Assembly: GCF_012222305.1 (NCBI RefSeq)
Contig: NZ_CP035730.1
Location: forward strand, 2,630,945-2,694,944
Reading direction: 5' to 3'
Origin: Sulfolobus sp. S-194
GTDB taxonomy: Archaea; Thermoproteota; Thermoprotei_A; Sulfolobales; Sulfolobaceae
Length of the DNA: 64,000 nucleotides
This document shows, piece by piece, positions 38,475 through 51,327 of the stretch. Made by a program: the position numbers and the translations under genes. The stretch's first letter is position 1. The number at the start of each line of letters is the position of its first letter. Under the pieces are notes generated by a model. That model was not told where the DNA came from. It did not search any database and saw only the letters and a list, made by a program, of their open reading frames with translations.

Positions 38475-38930
38475 ATGGCGGAAAAAATAACGACCTATTA
38501 CTCTTATGTTCTTGCATTAACGATAATTCTTCTATTATTTGGATTAGCTTTAGGACCATTAGCACCAATTGATGAGCCTACTTATTTCCCTGGCTACGAT
38601 CTACAAATACCAGTTGGATTAAGTTTCTCTGGGTTCATCCTACTTATTATCTTTATAATATCAGTAATACTATTTTGGGGATCAAAAAATGTCTTTCTAA
38701 ATGTTCTAATAGATGCCTCGTCATTATCATTCTCCATTATAAATTATATAAACTTCTATCTAGTTTACGTAATATGGAAACCAATAATGTATGTCCTCCC
38801 TTTTTTCTTTTACATAAAATACGATGGGGTTTCAACTTTAGTTTTCGATTTTGGTCAAATAGCCCTAATTATTTTCCTTTATCGTTTATATAAAAATATA
38901 AAAACAAGAAGGACTTATAAATCTGTATAA
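38475..38930 (+). CDS. Four-segment membrane protein of unknown function
   Basis: The 151-residue protein has about four hydrophobic segments (about 10-28, 50-70, 78-105, 120-140) and a positively charged end (KNIKTRRTYK). It lies 12 bp after the previous gene and 12 bp before mscS, all on one strand. A role in the channel's assembly cannot be shown. The family is not recognised. Confidence 0.55.
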   Translation: MAEKITTYYSYVLALTIILLLFGLALGPLAPIDEPTYFPGYDLQIPVGLSFSGFILLIIFIISVILFWGSKNVFLNVLIDASSLSFSIINYINFYLVYVIWKPIMYVLPFFFYIKYDGVSTLVFDFGQIALIIFLYRLYKNIKTRRTYKSV

Positions 38931-38942
38931 TAATTTCTTTTT

Positions 38943-39812
38943 ATGAGCTACAAGCTTCAAGTAGTTAAAATACTAGTAATTATCTTAATACTAGCAATTT
39001 TAGATTTCGTTGTAACTTATTTGGTTCAACTCCTTACAGAAGCTTATCCTAAACAGCTTTCACCTTATGAGCCTGCAATAGTAACTGGTATCCATGTGAT
39101 AATAGTAGCTGTAGGCGGTTATTATATTATAAAATTCATACAAGGAATTTTATCAATAACAGTTTACGCTAAGATAGAAAAAGGAATGGCAGGCATGATA
39201 AAATTCGCATTAGATGTAGTATTTTACACACTCTTAGTCTTGGCAATATTAGTTGTACTTCATGTAAATCTAACTGGAGTATTAGTAGGTAGTGCAGTAG
39301 GTGGTATAGTAATCGGTTTAGCTGTACAAACTATTGCCCAAAACTTATTATCCGGTGTTCTTGTAACCTCAAGTAAAACAATAAAACCTGGAGATTCAGT
39401 ATCTTTACTTTCATGGATCTGGGGAAATCCTATTATAGGGGAAGTAACAAAAGTATCTTTACTTTTCACTGAAATAAAGAGTATTACGGGTAATATCTTT
39501 AAAATACCTAACTCGGCTTTTCTAGGAAATACTGTTTTTCAGAAATTAGAATCAGAAAATTCTCTTGTTTATCCGCTACAAGTTATAGTAAACGCTGATG
39601 TCTCAGCAGATAAAGTCCTTGAAAGAGTTAAAGATATATTAAAGGATAAAATTAAGAATGATACAAAGGTTGAAGTATATTTTACTTCTAAAAATGGAGG
39701 AACTAACGTATTTACAGCTATTATCCATTTCCAAAAAATTGATGAACTTCGAGGGTTAATAGATTTAGTTAATTCAGCGTTTGATAAAGCTTATTGGAGT
39801 GCCAAATCATGA
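38943..39812 (+). CDS. MscS-type mechanosensitive channel
   Basis: It has 289 residues, with membrane segments at about 8-28, 45-68 and 88-108. A pore-lining, Gly/Ala-rich helix follows ([23 protein letters not shown], the MscS TM3 signature), then a beta domain with IKPGDSVSL and a short C-terminal domain. It opens on membrane tension after osmotic downshift. Its stop overlaps the start of the macrodomain gene by the ATGA arrangement, so translation is coupled. Confidence 0.9.
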   Translation: MSYKLQVVKILVIILILAILDFVVTYLVQLLTEAYPKQLSPYEPAIVTGIHVIIVAVGGYYIIKFIQGILSITVYAKIEKGMAGMIKFALDVVFYTLLVLAILVVLHVNLTGVLVGSAVGGIVIGLAVQTIAQNLLSGVLVTSSKTIKPGDSVSLLSWIWGNPIIGEVTKVSLLFTEIKSITGNIFKIPNSAFLGNTVFQKLESENSLVYPLQVIVNADVSADKVLERVKDILKDKIKNDTKVEVYFTSKNGGTNVFTAIIHFQKIDELRGLIDLVNSAFDKAYWSAKS

Positions 39813-40357
39813 TAGTTAGAATAATTAAAGGAGATATAACTGAGGTTGAAGCTGAAGCTATAGTTAATGCTGCAAATTCTTACTTAGAACATGGTGGAGG
39901 AGTAGCTAGAGCCATTGTAGAAAAAGGAGGTTATATAATTCAAAAAGAAAGTAGAGAGTATGTAAGGAAATACGGACCAGTACCAACTGGTGGAGTTGCT
40001 GTTACCTCTGCAGGAAAGTTAAAAGCAAAATACGTAATTCATGCAGTAGGTCCCAGATATGGAATAGAAGGAGAAGAGAAATTAGAAGAAGCTATAAGAA
40101 ACGCACTTAGGAAAGCTGAGGAGCTAAAATTATCTAGTATAGCTCTTCCAGCAATTTCGACTGGTATATATGGTTATCCGTATGAAATATGTGCAGAGAA
40201 AATGGCAAAAGTAATTAAAGAAGAGTACAAGAACTTCCAATATCTAAATACTATAATAGTTTCCCTTTACTCGGAAGAGGTATACAATATTTTTGTTGAA
40301 ATTTTTGAGAGAGAATTAGCTAAAGAAAAAAGCATTACCTTAAAAATATCTCCCTAA
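39809..40357 (+). CDS. Macrodomain (ADP-ribose-binding) protein
   Basis: This 182-residue protein is a single macrodomain: the [18 protein letters not shown] loop binds ADP-ribose, and [10 protein letters not shown] forms the phosphate-binding turn. Relatives hydrolyse ADP-ribose-1''-phosphate, O-acetyl-ADP-ribose or ADP-ribosyl-proteins. TTG at 39794 is in frame, but ATG at 39809 overlapping the mscS stop is the natural start. Coupling with a mechanosensitive channel is unusual and unexplained. Confidence 0.88.
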   Translation: MIVRIIKGDITEVEAEAIVNAANSYLEHGGGVARAIVEKGGYIIQKESREYVRKYGPVPTGGVAVTSAGKLKAKYVIHAVGPRYGIEGEEKLEEAIRNALRKAEELKLSSIALPAISTGIYGYPYEICAEKMAKVIKEEYKNFQYLNTIIVSLYSEEVYNIFVEIFERELAKEKSITLKISP

Positions 40358-40366
40358 AATCAAAAA

Positions 40367-41443
40367 CTATGCAAATTTAAAGTAAGGGAAAATTCCTTCA
40401 GTAAGTCTAAGCCTCGATACAACTATGTTTTTCCTTTTCCTTATACATATGAAGATAGTTCGTATTATTGCTGGGATTGTAAACAGTAATAGTAGAGCAA
40501 ATAATATTGCTAATAATGATGCGTAAATACTTGGAAGTAGTGGTGATATAATAAACAGCGCAGTAGCTATAGCATAACCAATTAACCATGTTAAGACTTC
40601 TAGTATAGTTACTTTTACCGAATCCTTTAGGTCCTTTATCCTTACCCTATCCACTCCTATAGCTGTTAATGCTTCTGAAATTCCGTAAAACATTGCACCG
40701 TAGGGTATAATGATGTTTAGTGAAATTAAAGAGAAACCTAATAATGCTAGAGATAGCCCATTTCTTATCTTGCTTAAGAAAAGTGCCATTAGAATTCCTA
40801 TAGATTCTCCGATTGCATAAATTATCGGTATGAGTTTCAAAGGCATATTCACATAGAGGTATGGGAGGGAGATGGAGAGAGGAAGAATTGTAAGTATAAT
40901 AAAGGATAAATTGTCACTTCTGTCATTATTATAACTCCCTCCCATACCTCTAATATTAAGGTTAATTAATGGTAATGCTGTTAACGCCATTATTACTCCA
41001 GCTATTACGAATATACTTCTAATCCCTAGGGTTAAAACTACGCTGTCATCAAAGAAAGGTATTATTATTGCTGGTAACATTGATATTGCCCATATTTTTG
41101 CTACCTCGTCATTCATTAATAGGTAAAAAACTGGTACTGAAACCCAATACATGCTATAAAGTACTAGAGACATAATAGCCGATAATGCATTATTAGACAT
41201 TGAAAGTAAAATTAATCCTGTCCCAGAGATTATTAAAGATACTATTGTAATTTCCTTTACTCTTTTTGTGATTAATGGAATTATCGAATAAATCAATCCT
41301 ACTAGAGAAGATACTATATATAAGAACCCTATAAAATCTTCTTTAACAATATTCTTTAAAAATACTGTTAGATATGGGGAATAAAGATAATACGCTAATC
41401 CCCATAACGTCCACGAAACCACTATAGATTTTATTGAACGCAA
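40367..41443 (-). CDS. Major facilitator superfamily-like transporter
   Basis: A 358-residue protein with 10-12 membrane segments, starting WTLWGLAYYLYSPYLTVF and ending in a basic tail. The general MFS pattern is present but the usual loop motifs are weak. A TTG at 41443 is the only start that fits the first membrane helix. Substrate is unknown. It is convergent with the macrodomain gene, with 9 bp between them. Confidence 0.65.
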   Translation of the reverse strand: MRSIKSIVVSWTLWGLAYYLYSPYLTVFLKNIVKEDFIGFLYIVSSLVGLIYSIIPLITKRVKEITIVSLIISGTGLILLSMSNNALSAIMSLVLYSMYWVSVPVFYLLMNDEVAKIWAISMLPAIIIPFFDDSVVLTLGIRSIFVIAGVIMALTALPLINLNIRGMGGSYNNDRSDNLSFIILTILPLSISLPYLYVNMPLKLIPIIYAIGESIGILMALFLSKIRNGLSLALLGFSLISLNIIIPYGAMFYGISEALTAIGVDRVRIKDLKDSVKVTILEVLTWLIGYAIATALFIISPLLPSIYASLLAILFALLLLFTIPAIIRTIFICIRKRKNIVVSRLRLTEGIFPYFKFA

Positions 41444-41629
41444 TCCTCATCACCTCAGTATCCCTCATTTCCCCTTCCTTATATAATATATATTAATAAA
41501 TGTATAAAAATTTTTTCCTTTAAATTAGTCATGGTAAGTAAATATGCAATATGTATACTATTAAAATCAAAATATTGCCAATATCATAATTTTTTGATAA
41601 TGATAAAATTCGCAATCTAAATAAAAGAA
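41444..41629. other. AT-rich intergenic region without a recognised gene
   Basis: These 186 bp separate the TTG start of the MFS gene and the stop of the TPR gene. They contain a long A/T stretch (tatataatatatatt near 41480-41494), which could supply the MFS promoter. No open frame, hairpin RNA or repeat was noticed. Confidence 0.4.
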
Positions 41630-42547
41630 TTATAGATTTTTTCTAAGGAATTCTTCATAATACATAACAGCTTTTCTCAGATTTTCTAATTCATTTTCTT
41701 TCTTAGATAGTTCTACATAAGCCCTAGCGAGGAACAAATACTCTTTCTCCTTTTCAGCTATAGAAATTGCTTGCTTTAAAAAATCAATAACGCCGGTCCT
41801 TTTATATAACTCATTTAGTAGCCTTATTTTATCTTGAGGACTACCTTCATTAGATTCTTCAAGCTTTTGCAATGCCTCATAAAGCAGTTCTGATTTATAG
41901 AATGAGAGTTTATATAACGCTCTAGCTTCACCTTTTACATCCTTTAGTTCTCTAAAAATTTCTAAAGCCCTTTCAATCTTATCCTTATCATCATATGAAA
42001 GTAAAGCCTCAGCTAAAAGTCTTTTATTATGGATCAATTCGGCGTAATTCATAGCCTTATCTAAATAATCTTTTCTTCCGCTATTTCTTCCAAGGTAAAT
42101 ATAAGCAACTATTAAATCTTCAGTTGGTTCATCAAAGCTTTCAAGTATAGCTCTAGCTTCTTCAACATGTTTTATATCACCTATGCTTAAACACACTTTT
42201 GCTAACAATCTTTGGGCATGGGTTTTTAGAGGAGTATTTACCAACTCCCTAAGTATCTCATAAGCTCTAGTATAATCTTTATCTTTAAAAAGTGCCAATG
42301 CTAAGTTAAAATTTATAATATACTTGTCTTCATTACTTTTTGTCTTCCTTAAGGCTTTTTCAAAATATTCAATAGCCTTCCTTGTATCTCCTTTTTCTAA
42401 ATATGCTAAACCTAATTGATTTAGAGAATGTAACTCTTCTCTTCCTTCTAAAAGTTTTATAGCCTCATCTAACTTACTGGGATCTTTTGTCTTTTTATAT
42501 TCATCAAATAATTGTTTAGCCCTCTCTAAGATTCTGCTATCTTCCAT
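41630..42547 (-). CDS. TPR-repeat protein
   Basis: An all-helical protein of 305 residues made of TPR units. A clear one is [25 protein letters not shown] (about 39-63), with the consensus A/G/Y positions, followed by weaker repeats to the end. It is a scaffold for protein contacts. Its ATG lies 22 bp inside the end of the glycosyltransferase gene, so it is translated after it. Partner unknown. Confidence 0.82.
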   Translation of the reverse strand: MEDSRILERAKQLFDEYKKTKDPSKLDEAIKLLEGREELHSLNQLGLAYLEKGDTRKAIEYFEKALRKTKSNEDKYIINFNLALALFKDKDYTRAYEILRELVNTPLKTHAQRLLAKVCLSIGDIKHVEEARAILESFDEPTEDLIVAYIYLGRNSGRKDYLDKAMNYAELIHNKRLLAEALLSYDDKDKIERALEIFRELKDVKGEARALYKLSFYKSELLYEALQKLEESNEGSPQDKIRLLNELYKRTGVIDFLKQAISIAEKEKEYLFLARAYVELSKKENELENLRKAVMYYEEFLRKNL

Positions 42548-43584
42548 ATATATTTATAATATTCATCAGCCGTTTTATTCCAATCGTATTTTAAAGAGCT
42601 CTCATAACTACGTTTAGACAAATATTTCATTACATTCTCATCGTCTAAGATATAATTTAATTTTTCTGCGAACATATCTATGTTTTTATACTCAACTAGA
42701 AAACCATTCACTCCATCTTCAATGATTTCTGGAATAGACCCACTAGAATATGCAACTGTTGGTGTTCCACAAGAGTTAGCTTCAACTATTGTCATTCCCC
42801 AACCTTCAATAAAGGAAGTTGAAATAACAACCCAAGCTTGTTGGTATAGTTTTATTTTTTGGCTTTCATTAACTTTTCCAAGAAAAATTATATTTTTTTG
42901 ACCGGCTATAGCTCTTTTCACATTTTCTTCTAAATCTCCTCCACCGGCAATATAAAGTATAGCTTTATTATTTCTCACTTTCTTAAAGATTTTTACTGCA
43001 TCTAAAGGATTTTTATAATTTTTTAGTCTGCCTATCCACAAGACTGTAGGAGTTGACGATTTTTCTCCAGGTTTATATATCTCATGATCAATCCCGTTAT
43101 ATATTACAGTAATTTTACTCTCATCTATTCTAAATCTCTTAATTAATTCATTTTTAGTAGTGTTTGAAACGGAAATTATGTAAGGATAATTTCTAATACT
43201 CTTTTCTAGTTGCCTTATTATAAAGGCTAGCAAGGGATTAAGCTCATATTTAACAACATCTTGGTGAACGTGATGTACTAATGCTACAGACTTTTTATTT
43301 ACTATATAAGAAAAGAAAGGTACTGCATGTGCAATACTATCAATTACTACATCATAACCTTTTTTAGCGTAAGATAAGGAGCGAAAATGAAGGGTATACT
43401 TATTCCCTGTATGTAAAAACTTAATCCCATCAAGTTCATCATTAAAACTTCCCACATTTTCACTTAACCAAGTTACATCATAACCCTTTTTTACTAATCT
43501 TCTGCTAACCTCGTAAATTACCCTTTCAGCACCACCAGCTTGAGGATGAAAAATATCTCTATGATTAACGATTAATAATTTCAC
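42526..43584 (-). CDS. Family 4 (GT-B) glycosyltransferase
   Basis: It starts with [20 protein letters not shown], the acceptor-side glycine loop. It carries the donor-binding segment [19 protein letters not shown] (the E-x7-E motif) at about residue 262-280. Size (352) is normal for GT4 enzymes using nucleotide-sugar donors. There is no membrane segment. Acceptor unknown, presumably a surface glycan. Confidence 0.87.
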   Translation of the reverse strand: MKLLIVNHRDIFHPQAGGAERVIYEVSRRLVKKGYDVTWLSENVGSFNDELDGIKFLHTGNKYTLHFRSLSYAKKGYDVVIDSIAHAVPFFSYIVNKKSVALVHHVHQDVVKYELNPLLAFIIRQLEKSIRNYPYIISVSNTTKNELIKRFRIDESKITVIYNGIDHEIYKPGEKSSTPTVLWIGRLKNYKNPLDAVKIFKKVRNNKAILYIAGGGDLEENVKRAIAGQKNIIFLGKVNESQKIKLYQQAWVVISTSFIEGWGMTIVEANSCGTPTVAYSSGSIPEIIEDGVNGFLVEYKNIDMFAEKLNYILDDENVMKYLSKRSYESSLKYDWNKTADEYYKYIWKIAES

Positions 43585-43626
43585 GAAAAGTAAATGAAAA
43601 TTGAACTTAAAAAAATTTTCTAAAAA

Positions 43627-43687
43627 GAGCCGAAGGGGGACAAAGGGTTCTCATTGAGCCCTGATGGGCACTTGAAACCCCGCGGCT
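43627..43687 (+). ncRNA. GC-rich structured RNA candidate
   Basis: About 62% G+C over 60 bp in DNA of about one third G+C. The outer arms agccg (43628-43632) and cggct (43683-43687) pair, and inside them ggggg (43635-43639) with cccc (43678-43681). Within, gggttc (43645-43650) pairs with gagccc (43656-43661), using one G-U pair that exists only if the + strand is transcribed. A rival hairpin gccc-tgat-gggc (43658-43669) uses the same bases. Boundaries and strand are uncertain, because a T-run at about 43620-43626 would also suit the minus strand. Confidence 0.42.
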
Positions 43688-43710
43688 ATAAAAAAATGGA
43701 ATTTGTCTTT

Positions 43711-44103
43711 TTAACTTTTATCAAATCTCCAGAGCAGAAATGATACAACGATTAGTAATATATCTAGTATCCAGCTTTCTATGACATAGATGTTAACTGG
43801 CAGTGTTTTTCCAATAAATAATGCTGGTGCTGTTCTAGTCTCAGTCAATAATGCAAAATCAATAAGGTAGAATATGAATGCTGGTATATATAAACTTCTT
43901 ATACCCAGAATAAATGATACTGCTGCAACTATTGCTAAAGATGCTGTAAAGGCAAAGAAGGTAGAGTATATCTCAGTTGCTAGCATATCTTTAGGAAAGA
44001 CTACATGTGCTGCCAAGACGAAATGGACTCCTGCCCAAAGTGCAGATCCTAGTAAACCTATCCATCTTAGTACTTGGATTCCAACTCCTATCTTGCTTGC
44101 CAT
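43711..44103 (-). CDS. Four-segment membrane protein, possibly MarR-controlled
   Basis: The 130-residue protein has four predicted membrane segments (about 10-30, 42-64, 68-85, 105-125) and two His in the first segment's loop (GVHFVLAAHVVF). No Cys is present. The general form recalls small heme- or quinone-binding membrane proteins, but no family was recognised. The TATA-like tatttaaaaata (44121-44132) sits about 23 bp before its start, with an inverted repeat just upstream of that. Confidence 0.6.
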   Translation of the reverse strand: MASKIGVGIQVLRWIGLLGSALWAGVHFVLAAHVVFPKDMLATEIYSTFFAFTASLAIVAAVSFILGIRSLYIPAFIFYLIDFALLTETRTAPALFIGKTLPVNIYVIESWILDILLIVVSFLLWRFDKS

Positions 44104-44134
44104 GAATGAAGTTTAGGTGATATTTAAAAATATC

Positions 44135-44157
44135 TTTTCCCAAAAGTCTGGGGAAAA
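44135..44157. promoter_or_regulatory. Inverted repeat upstream of the membrane-protein promoter
   Basis: ttttccc (44135-44141) and gggaaaa (44151-44157) flank a 9-bp centre and lie directly upstream of the TATA-like element of the gene at 43711-44103. The site is between that gene and marR, so it is a candidate MarR operator. Confidence 0.35.
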
Positions 44158-44159
44158 AT

Positions 44160-44573
44160 TTAAATAGTTTCATCTTTTTCTGCTTCATTAATTAATATCT
44201 CAAAAAATTCGACGACACAAGAAGGATCTTTAATTTTACTTAATAAGGATAAAATTAACTCCTTATATTTACCTCTTACATCTTCTAATATTTTTAAACC
44301 TGCATCTGTGATCTTAACAATTACAACTCTTCTATCTTGAGTATCTCTTTCTCTAATTATGAACCCTTTTTTCTCTAGCTTATCTAATACTTCAACCATA
44401 GTAGACTTATTTACGTCAGCAAAATTTGCTAAAGAAGTAACATTTTTCTCTCCATTCTTTAAAAAGTAAAGGACTTGTACCTCAGTATATGAGAGACCAA
44501 ATTTCTCAGCCTCTTTCTGCAAGAGCCTACGAAACTTCTTGTTACCCTTAAGCACTATTTCCCATGGTTCCAA
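44160..44573 (-). CDS. MarR-family transcription regulator
   Basis: The protein (137 residues) has the MarR winged helix: LSYTEVQVLYFLKNGEKNVTSLANFADVNKSTMVEVLDKLEKKGFI, with the wing RERDTQDRRVVIVKITDAG following. It binds as a dimer to palindromic DNA, usually released by a small phenolic or lipophilic ligand. TTG at 44573 is the only start that keeps the first helix. It lies 57 bp upstream of the membrane gene and may regulate it and itself; a palindrome in its own leader supports this. Confidence 0.85.
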   Translation of the reverse strand: MEPWEIVLKGNKKFRRLLQKEAEKFGLSYTEVQVLYFLKNGEKNVTSLANFADVNKSTMVEVLDKLEKKGFIIRERDTQDRRVVIVKITDAGLKILEDVRGKYKELILSLLSKIKDPSCVVEFFEILINEAEKDETI

Positions 44574-44587
44574 ATTAAGACACCTTA

Positions 44588-44600
44588 TTTCAAATTGAAA
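44588..44600. promoter_or_regulatory. Palindrome in the marR leader
   Basis: tttcaa-a-ttgaaa is a perfect 13-bp palindrome placed 15-27 bp before the TTG at 44573, between or over the expected TATA and transcription start. Autoregulation by MarR would explain it. Confidence 0.38.
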
Positions 44601-44723
44601 ATATTGAATAAATGACTATTAAAACTGTTGACTCATAAAAAATAGGATTAGGGGTATAAATCATCTTCTAGTCATAAACTGAAAATATTTGTGCGATCAA
44701 TTTCTATTTTATTTTTATTATAG

Positions 44724-45491
44724 TTATTTATTCGATGAATTTTCTTTTCTAATTTCACATTTACTAGTCTCAAGCTTATTTACGACTTTATTTATATCTT
44801 TTAAATTTAATAAAAGAATTAGTACTGAACTTATCGGTAACCCGTACCATATAAATACGAAATAAATTGAGGATGCAAGAATAGGTAAAACAGAAGAAAT
44901 AACACCAATATCTAGTGCAACAAAATAAATAATTAAGCTAGGTAGGGAAAGACAACAACTAGTCCCAGATACTACACCTAGTGTGGGAATAGTAATTAAG
45001 GCAGTACTTCTTTTATATGCATTTAATAAGTTCTTTAATTTAAGAATTTTTTCAATGTTAGCTCCGATAAGTAAAGCTAACAATATTCCTATAAAAGTAG
45101 TGAAAGGAAATATTCCAATCTCATAACCCGCAATTATAATTCCTATTGCTGGACTATTTGTTATCCAATACAAAAAAAACTGGATTGGAGGTGTAATCGA
45201 AGCATCAACATATATACTATATATAGGTAAATATATGAAAGCTCCTAAAATAATATAATAGAAGAAACCATATAAAAGTAAGTGAAACAAAAGATATAAA
45301 GAAAACGAGATCCAGTATCCTCTTCCCTTCTTTATATTCCATGTAAGATCAAAGAATTTCTTTGGAATTAACATCCATAAACCTAACCAGAATGTTAAAG
45401 TTATTATAGAACCTAAAAGCAGATAATGAAAAGATACAAAGTAACCAATAAGAGAAAATAAGCAAAGAAAAATTCCTATAACTCTTTTCAT
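44724..45491 (-). CDS. Multi-pass membrane protein with Ser-Cys-Cys motif (paralog A)
   Basis: The 255-residue protein has about seven hydrophobic segments and the motif GVVSGTSCCLSLPSL near residue 173-187, followed by two more membrane segments. The neighbour at 45504-46280 has [15 protein letters not shown] in the same place, so the two are paralogs. The Cys pair at the membrane edge could bind a metal (copper or heme) or form a redox disulfide. Located next to the arsenite oxidase-like genes, it may serve electron transfer or metal delivery. No family was recognised. Confidence 0.65.
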   Translation of the reverse strand: MKRVIGIFLCLFSLIGYFVSFHYLLLGSIITLTFWLGLWMLIPKKFFDLTWNIKKGRGYWISFSLYLLFHLLLYGFFYYIILGAFIYLPIYSIYVDASITPPIQFFLYWITNSPAIGIIIAGYEIGIFPFTTFIGILLALLIGANIEKILKLKNLLNAYKRSTALITIPTLGVVSGTSCCLSLPSLIIYFVALDIGVISSVLPILASSIYFVFIWYGLPISSVLILLLNLKDINKVVNKLETSKCEIRKENSSNK

Positions 45492-45503
45492 AATTTATTA
45501 TTT

Positions 45504-46280
45504 TTATTTTGGGGTAAATATTTTTATTCTCATTTCTTTTGGAGGTCTAGGAATTAAGCTTCTAAAATGAATTGCCAAAGCAGCCGCAGTTATTGGAGGT
45601 AGCAAAATATAGGCTAAAAATAACGCGGTATTCCCAATAGGTAAGAAAAACAAGACATTTGTAGCAGGGATAACAGTAGCTAACAATATTGGTAATGATA
45701 TACAACAACTTCCACCAGCAATTACACCTAAAATTGGTACCAAGAGAATGCTCTTTAACTTCACTACTTTACTTAATTCTAAAACCCTAACTATTGTTAC
45801 TGTAACGATAGAACCTATTAAGAATCCCAGGAATACAGAATATAGAGACAACTCTATATAATAATTTGGGGGAAATCCTATCGTAACTGTTGGGTTAAAG
45901 ATAATGTTAATAAATGCCGTGTATAACGATAGAGGATAAAAAGGCGTAGTTGAGAGGGATATAAATGGTGTGTTAACGTAAAATAGAATGCCGTAAAAAC
46001 CAGTTAATAATCTCTCTAATGCAATACTATAAACAAAATAATGAACAGATAAGTAAGCTAACAAAATGCTAAGTGAAAATTTGTTTAAATGTTTACGTAA
46101 ATAAGTAAAAATACTATTCATGGGTCCCTTTATTAAAAAGAGAAGTAATGATGTCCAAAAGATTAGGTTTCCTAAAATTACGTACATTTCGTAATTTGGT
46201 GATAGTGGAGAAATATAAACTAACAAAAATCCTAGTACAAGACTAGATAAATAATAAAAAGATTTTACCATGATAATCAC
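45504..46280 (-). CDS. Multi-pass membrane protein with Ser-Cys-Cys motif (paralog B)
   Basis: A 258-residue protein with about seven membrane segments, laid out like its downstream neighbour; the Cys pair is in [11 protein letters not shown] (about 190-200). The C-terminus is more basic ([14 protein letters not shown]). The start is ATG 46280 or, two codons in, 46271 (MVKSF). It is 12 bp from paralog A and 23 bp after aioA, so all four genes could be one transcript starting at aioB. Confidence 0.65.
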   Translation of the reverse strand: MIIMVKSFYYLSSLVLGFLLVYISPLSPNYEMYVILGNLIFWTSLLLFLIKGPMNSIFTYLRKHLNKFSLSILLAYLSVHYFVYSIALERLLTGFYGILFYVNTPFISLSTTPFYPLSLYTAFINIIFNPTVTIGFPPNYYIELSLYSVFLGFLIGSIVTVTIVRVLELSKVVKLKSILLVPILGVIAGGSCCISLPILLATVIPATNVLFFLPIGNTALFLAYILLPPITAAALAIHFRSLIPRPPKEMRIKIFTPK

Positions 46281-46303
46281 TTATAAAAAACAAAATTAAA
46301 AAT

Positions 46304-49704
<3,401 letters not shown>

Positions 49705-49708
<4 letters not shown>

Positions 49709-50364
49709 GAATTACCACCCCCAGACATTTGAGCTAGACCTTGTAAAGCCGTATTATATGTACCATACACGAGCCTATTAAAACCTAAGGCATAAATATC
49801 TCCAGTAGACTCATCATATTCCAAAATTAGTTGTGGTAAAAACTGATTTGGATGACCCACAACCTGCATTCCACCTCTAGTAATATCATATTGGCTAAAA
49901 TGTTGTGGACATAATAAGCAGTTATTTGAAGGATCATAAACTAAAATATATCCCATGTGTGCGCATGAGGCTGAAAAGCCTACAATATCGTTGTTTGGGC
50001 CAACTCCATTTTCTGATGGTATTCCAGTCTTTATAATGTAAACTAAATACCCCATATACATAGTAGTAACGTATTGCCCAGGTGAAGTAAGCTGTGATAT
50101 GTTAGCAACTTTTTGTTTAACATATCCTACTTGCTGAGCTACTGTAGTAGGTACCGGGGTAGTTGTAGTGCTTACTTGAGTTATAGTACTAACTTCCTTT
50201 TCTACTGTTACTTGAGGTTGGACAACTTTAGTTGTCCTTGGAAACCCGTATCCACCAATAACTATACCAGCAGCAAGACCAGCAACAGCAGCTGCTCCAC
50301 CAATTATAACTGCACGCCTATTAGGGTCCACGTTATCTTTCTTCTTTCCTTCTGCCATTTTCAT
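49705..50364 (-). CDS. aioB: Rieske subunit of the arsenite oxidase-like enzyme (AioB)
   Basis: A twin-arginine signal ([20 protein letters not shown], Arg16-Arg17) leads to a Thr/Val-rich linker and a Rieske domain. The [2Fe-2S] ligands are Cys134 and His136 in CAHMG and Cys152 and His155 in CPQHF. Neither loop has the second Cys that normally forms a disulfide (MGY and FSQ stand there), although Cys149 is nearby. Its stop overlaps the aioA start (ATGA), so the enzyme is made as a pair. It takes electrons from AioA to a carrier outside the membrane, most likely sulfocyanin. Confidence 0.87.
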
Positions 50365-50385
50365 TACACCCTATTGTCATTAACA

Positions 50386-50394
50386 ATTTAAAAT
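50386..50394 (-). promoter_or_regulatory. TATA-like promoter of aioB-aioA
   Basis: On the minus strand attttaaat is centred 26 bp before the ATG at 50364, the distance for a leaderless transcript. The same 250-bp gap must also hold the promoter of the divergent sulfocyanin gene. Confidence 0.5.
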
Positions 50395-50652
50395 AATATA
50401 TTTAAAAAACTTAACTCTCGAAAATATATATATGACTGAGTAAACATATTTTTGTAACTGAAAAATATTTTAATTTAATATAACTAAATTTTATTATAAT
50501 GAAATAAAGTTTAAAGCTGTGAAAGTTTCATATCCTAGATGTTTGTTTACTTTTTATTATAATAATTTAAATAAGATCAAAGTATTTATGTAAAGATATA
50601 AGTTTTATTAATGAAAAATCTTTTAATCTGCTATTTAAAACTATTAACTAAC

Positions 50653-51327
50653 ATGGCGTCAAATACACCTATAGTAATAGCTATAGTAATAGCTATAATT
50701 CTAGTGGGGGTAGCCGCATATTATATTGCTACACGATCTTCAACTACAGTGACTACAACTCTCCCACCAACAACAGTATCTACAATAACTACAAGTTTAA
50801 CTTCTACAACTAGCATTTCTACTTCTACTACCACTACCACTACAACATCAACTACAACAACATCAACTTCATCATTACCTCCTGGTGCTATTGCCTTACC
50901 TTATGACGCTAGCAATCATACTGTATTCTTATATTTAGCTGCATTATCTACTGGTAACACTTTCAATTTTAATGGAACTTCTTTTGGAAAACTACACGTA
51001 TACATACCAGCTGGTTGGACTGTAATTGTGTATTTCACCAATGAACAAAGTGGTCTACCACATAACCTTTTGATAGTACAAAATGACACAGCAACACCAA
51101 ATAGCTCAGATGTAGGAAATGATGGAAAAATATTATTATACGTAGGAACAACACCAAGCTCCTACACCGCAAATGGATTAATAAGCGGACAGTCAGCTAG
51201 TGGATCAATAACACTACAACCAGGATACTATTGGTTCTGCTGTGGAATAGCAGGACATGCAGTAGCGGGAATGTGGGGAGTAATAATAGTATCATCCTCA
51301 ATAACAATACCATATGCAACAACATAA
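50653..51327 (+). CDS. soxE: Sulfocyanin-like blue copper protein, copy 1
   Basis: A membrane anchor (about 6-28 from ATG 50653), a Ser/Thr-rich linker, and a cupredoxin domain of about 140 residues. The type 1 copper ligands fit sulfocyanin: His in LPHNLL, then Cys, His and Met in [14 protein letters not shown]. Sulfocyanin replaces cytochrome c in Sulfolobales. ATG at 50611 would add 14 residues and is possible. The last 530 bp are identical to the inverted copy at 52128-52657. It is transcribed away from aioBA and should carry electrons to the CuA oxidase. Confidence 0.85.
   Translation: MASNTPIVIAIVIAIILVGVAAYYIATRSSTTVTTTLPPTTVSTITTSLTSTTSISTSTTTTTTTSTTTTSTSSLPPGAIALPYDASNHTVFLYLAALSTGNTFNFNGTSFGKLHVYIPAGWTVIVYFTNEQSGLPHNLLIVQNDTATPNSSDVGNDGKILLYVGTTPSSYTANGLISGQSASGSITLQPGYYWFCCGIAGHAVAGMWGVIIVSSSITIPYATT
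50798..51327. repeat. 530-bp inverted repeat, left arm (sulfocyanin domain)
   Basis: Read base by base against the right arm (52128-52657), the sequence is identical, including synonymous sites. It begins in the Ser/Thr-rich linker and ends exactly at the stop codon; the bases after TAA differ. Such sharp edges and full identity point to gene conversion or a very recent inverted duplication. Confidence 0.92.

Noticed and set aside
40407-40589. Open frame inside the MFS gene on the same strand
   Set aside because: It overlaps a gene with clear membrane segments and encodes an unlikely Ile/Tyr/Asn-rich peptide.
43627-43687. Hammerhead ribozyme, tRNA or C/D box RNA at the GC-rich island
   Set aside because: ctgatgg lacks the required A after ctgatg and no stem II joins it to gaaac. 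The ttcaagt on the minus strand is not followed by the C and stem a tRNA needs. No C and D boxes stand at the ends.
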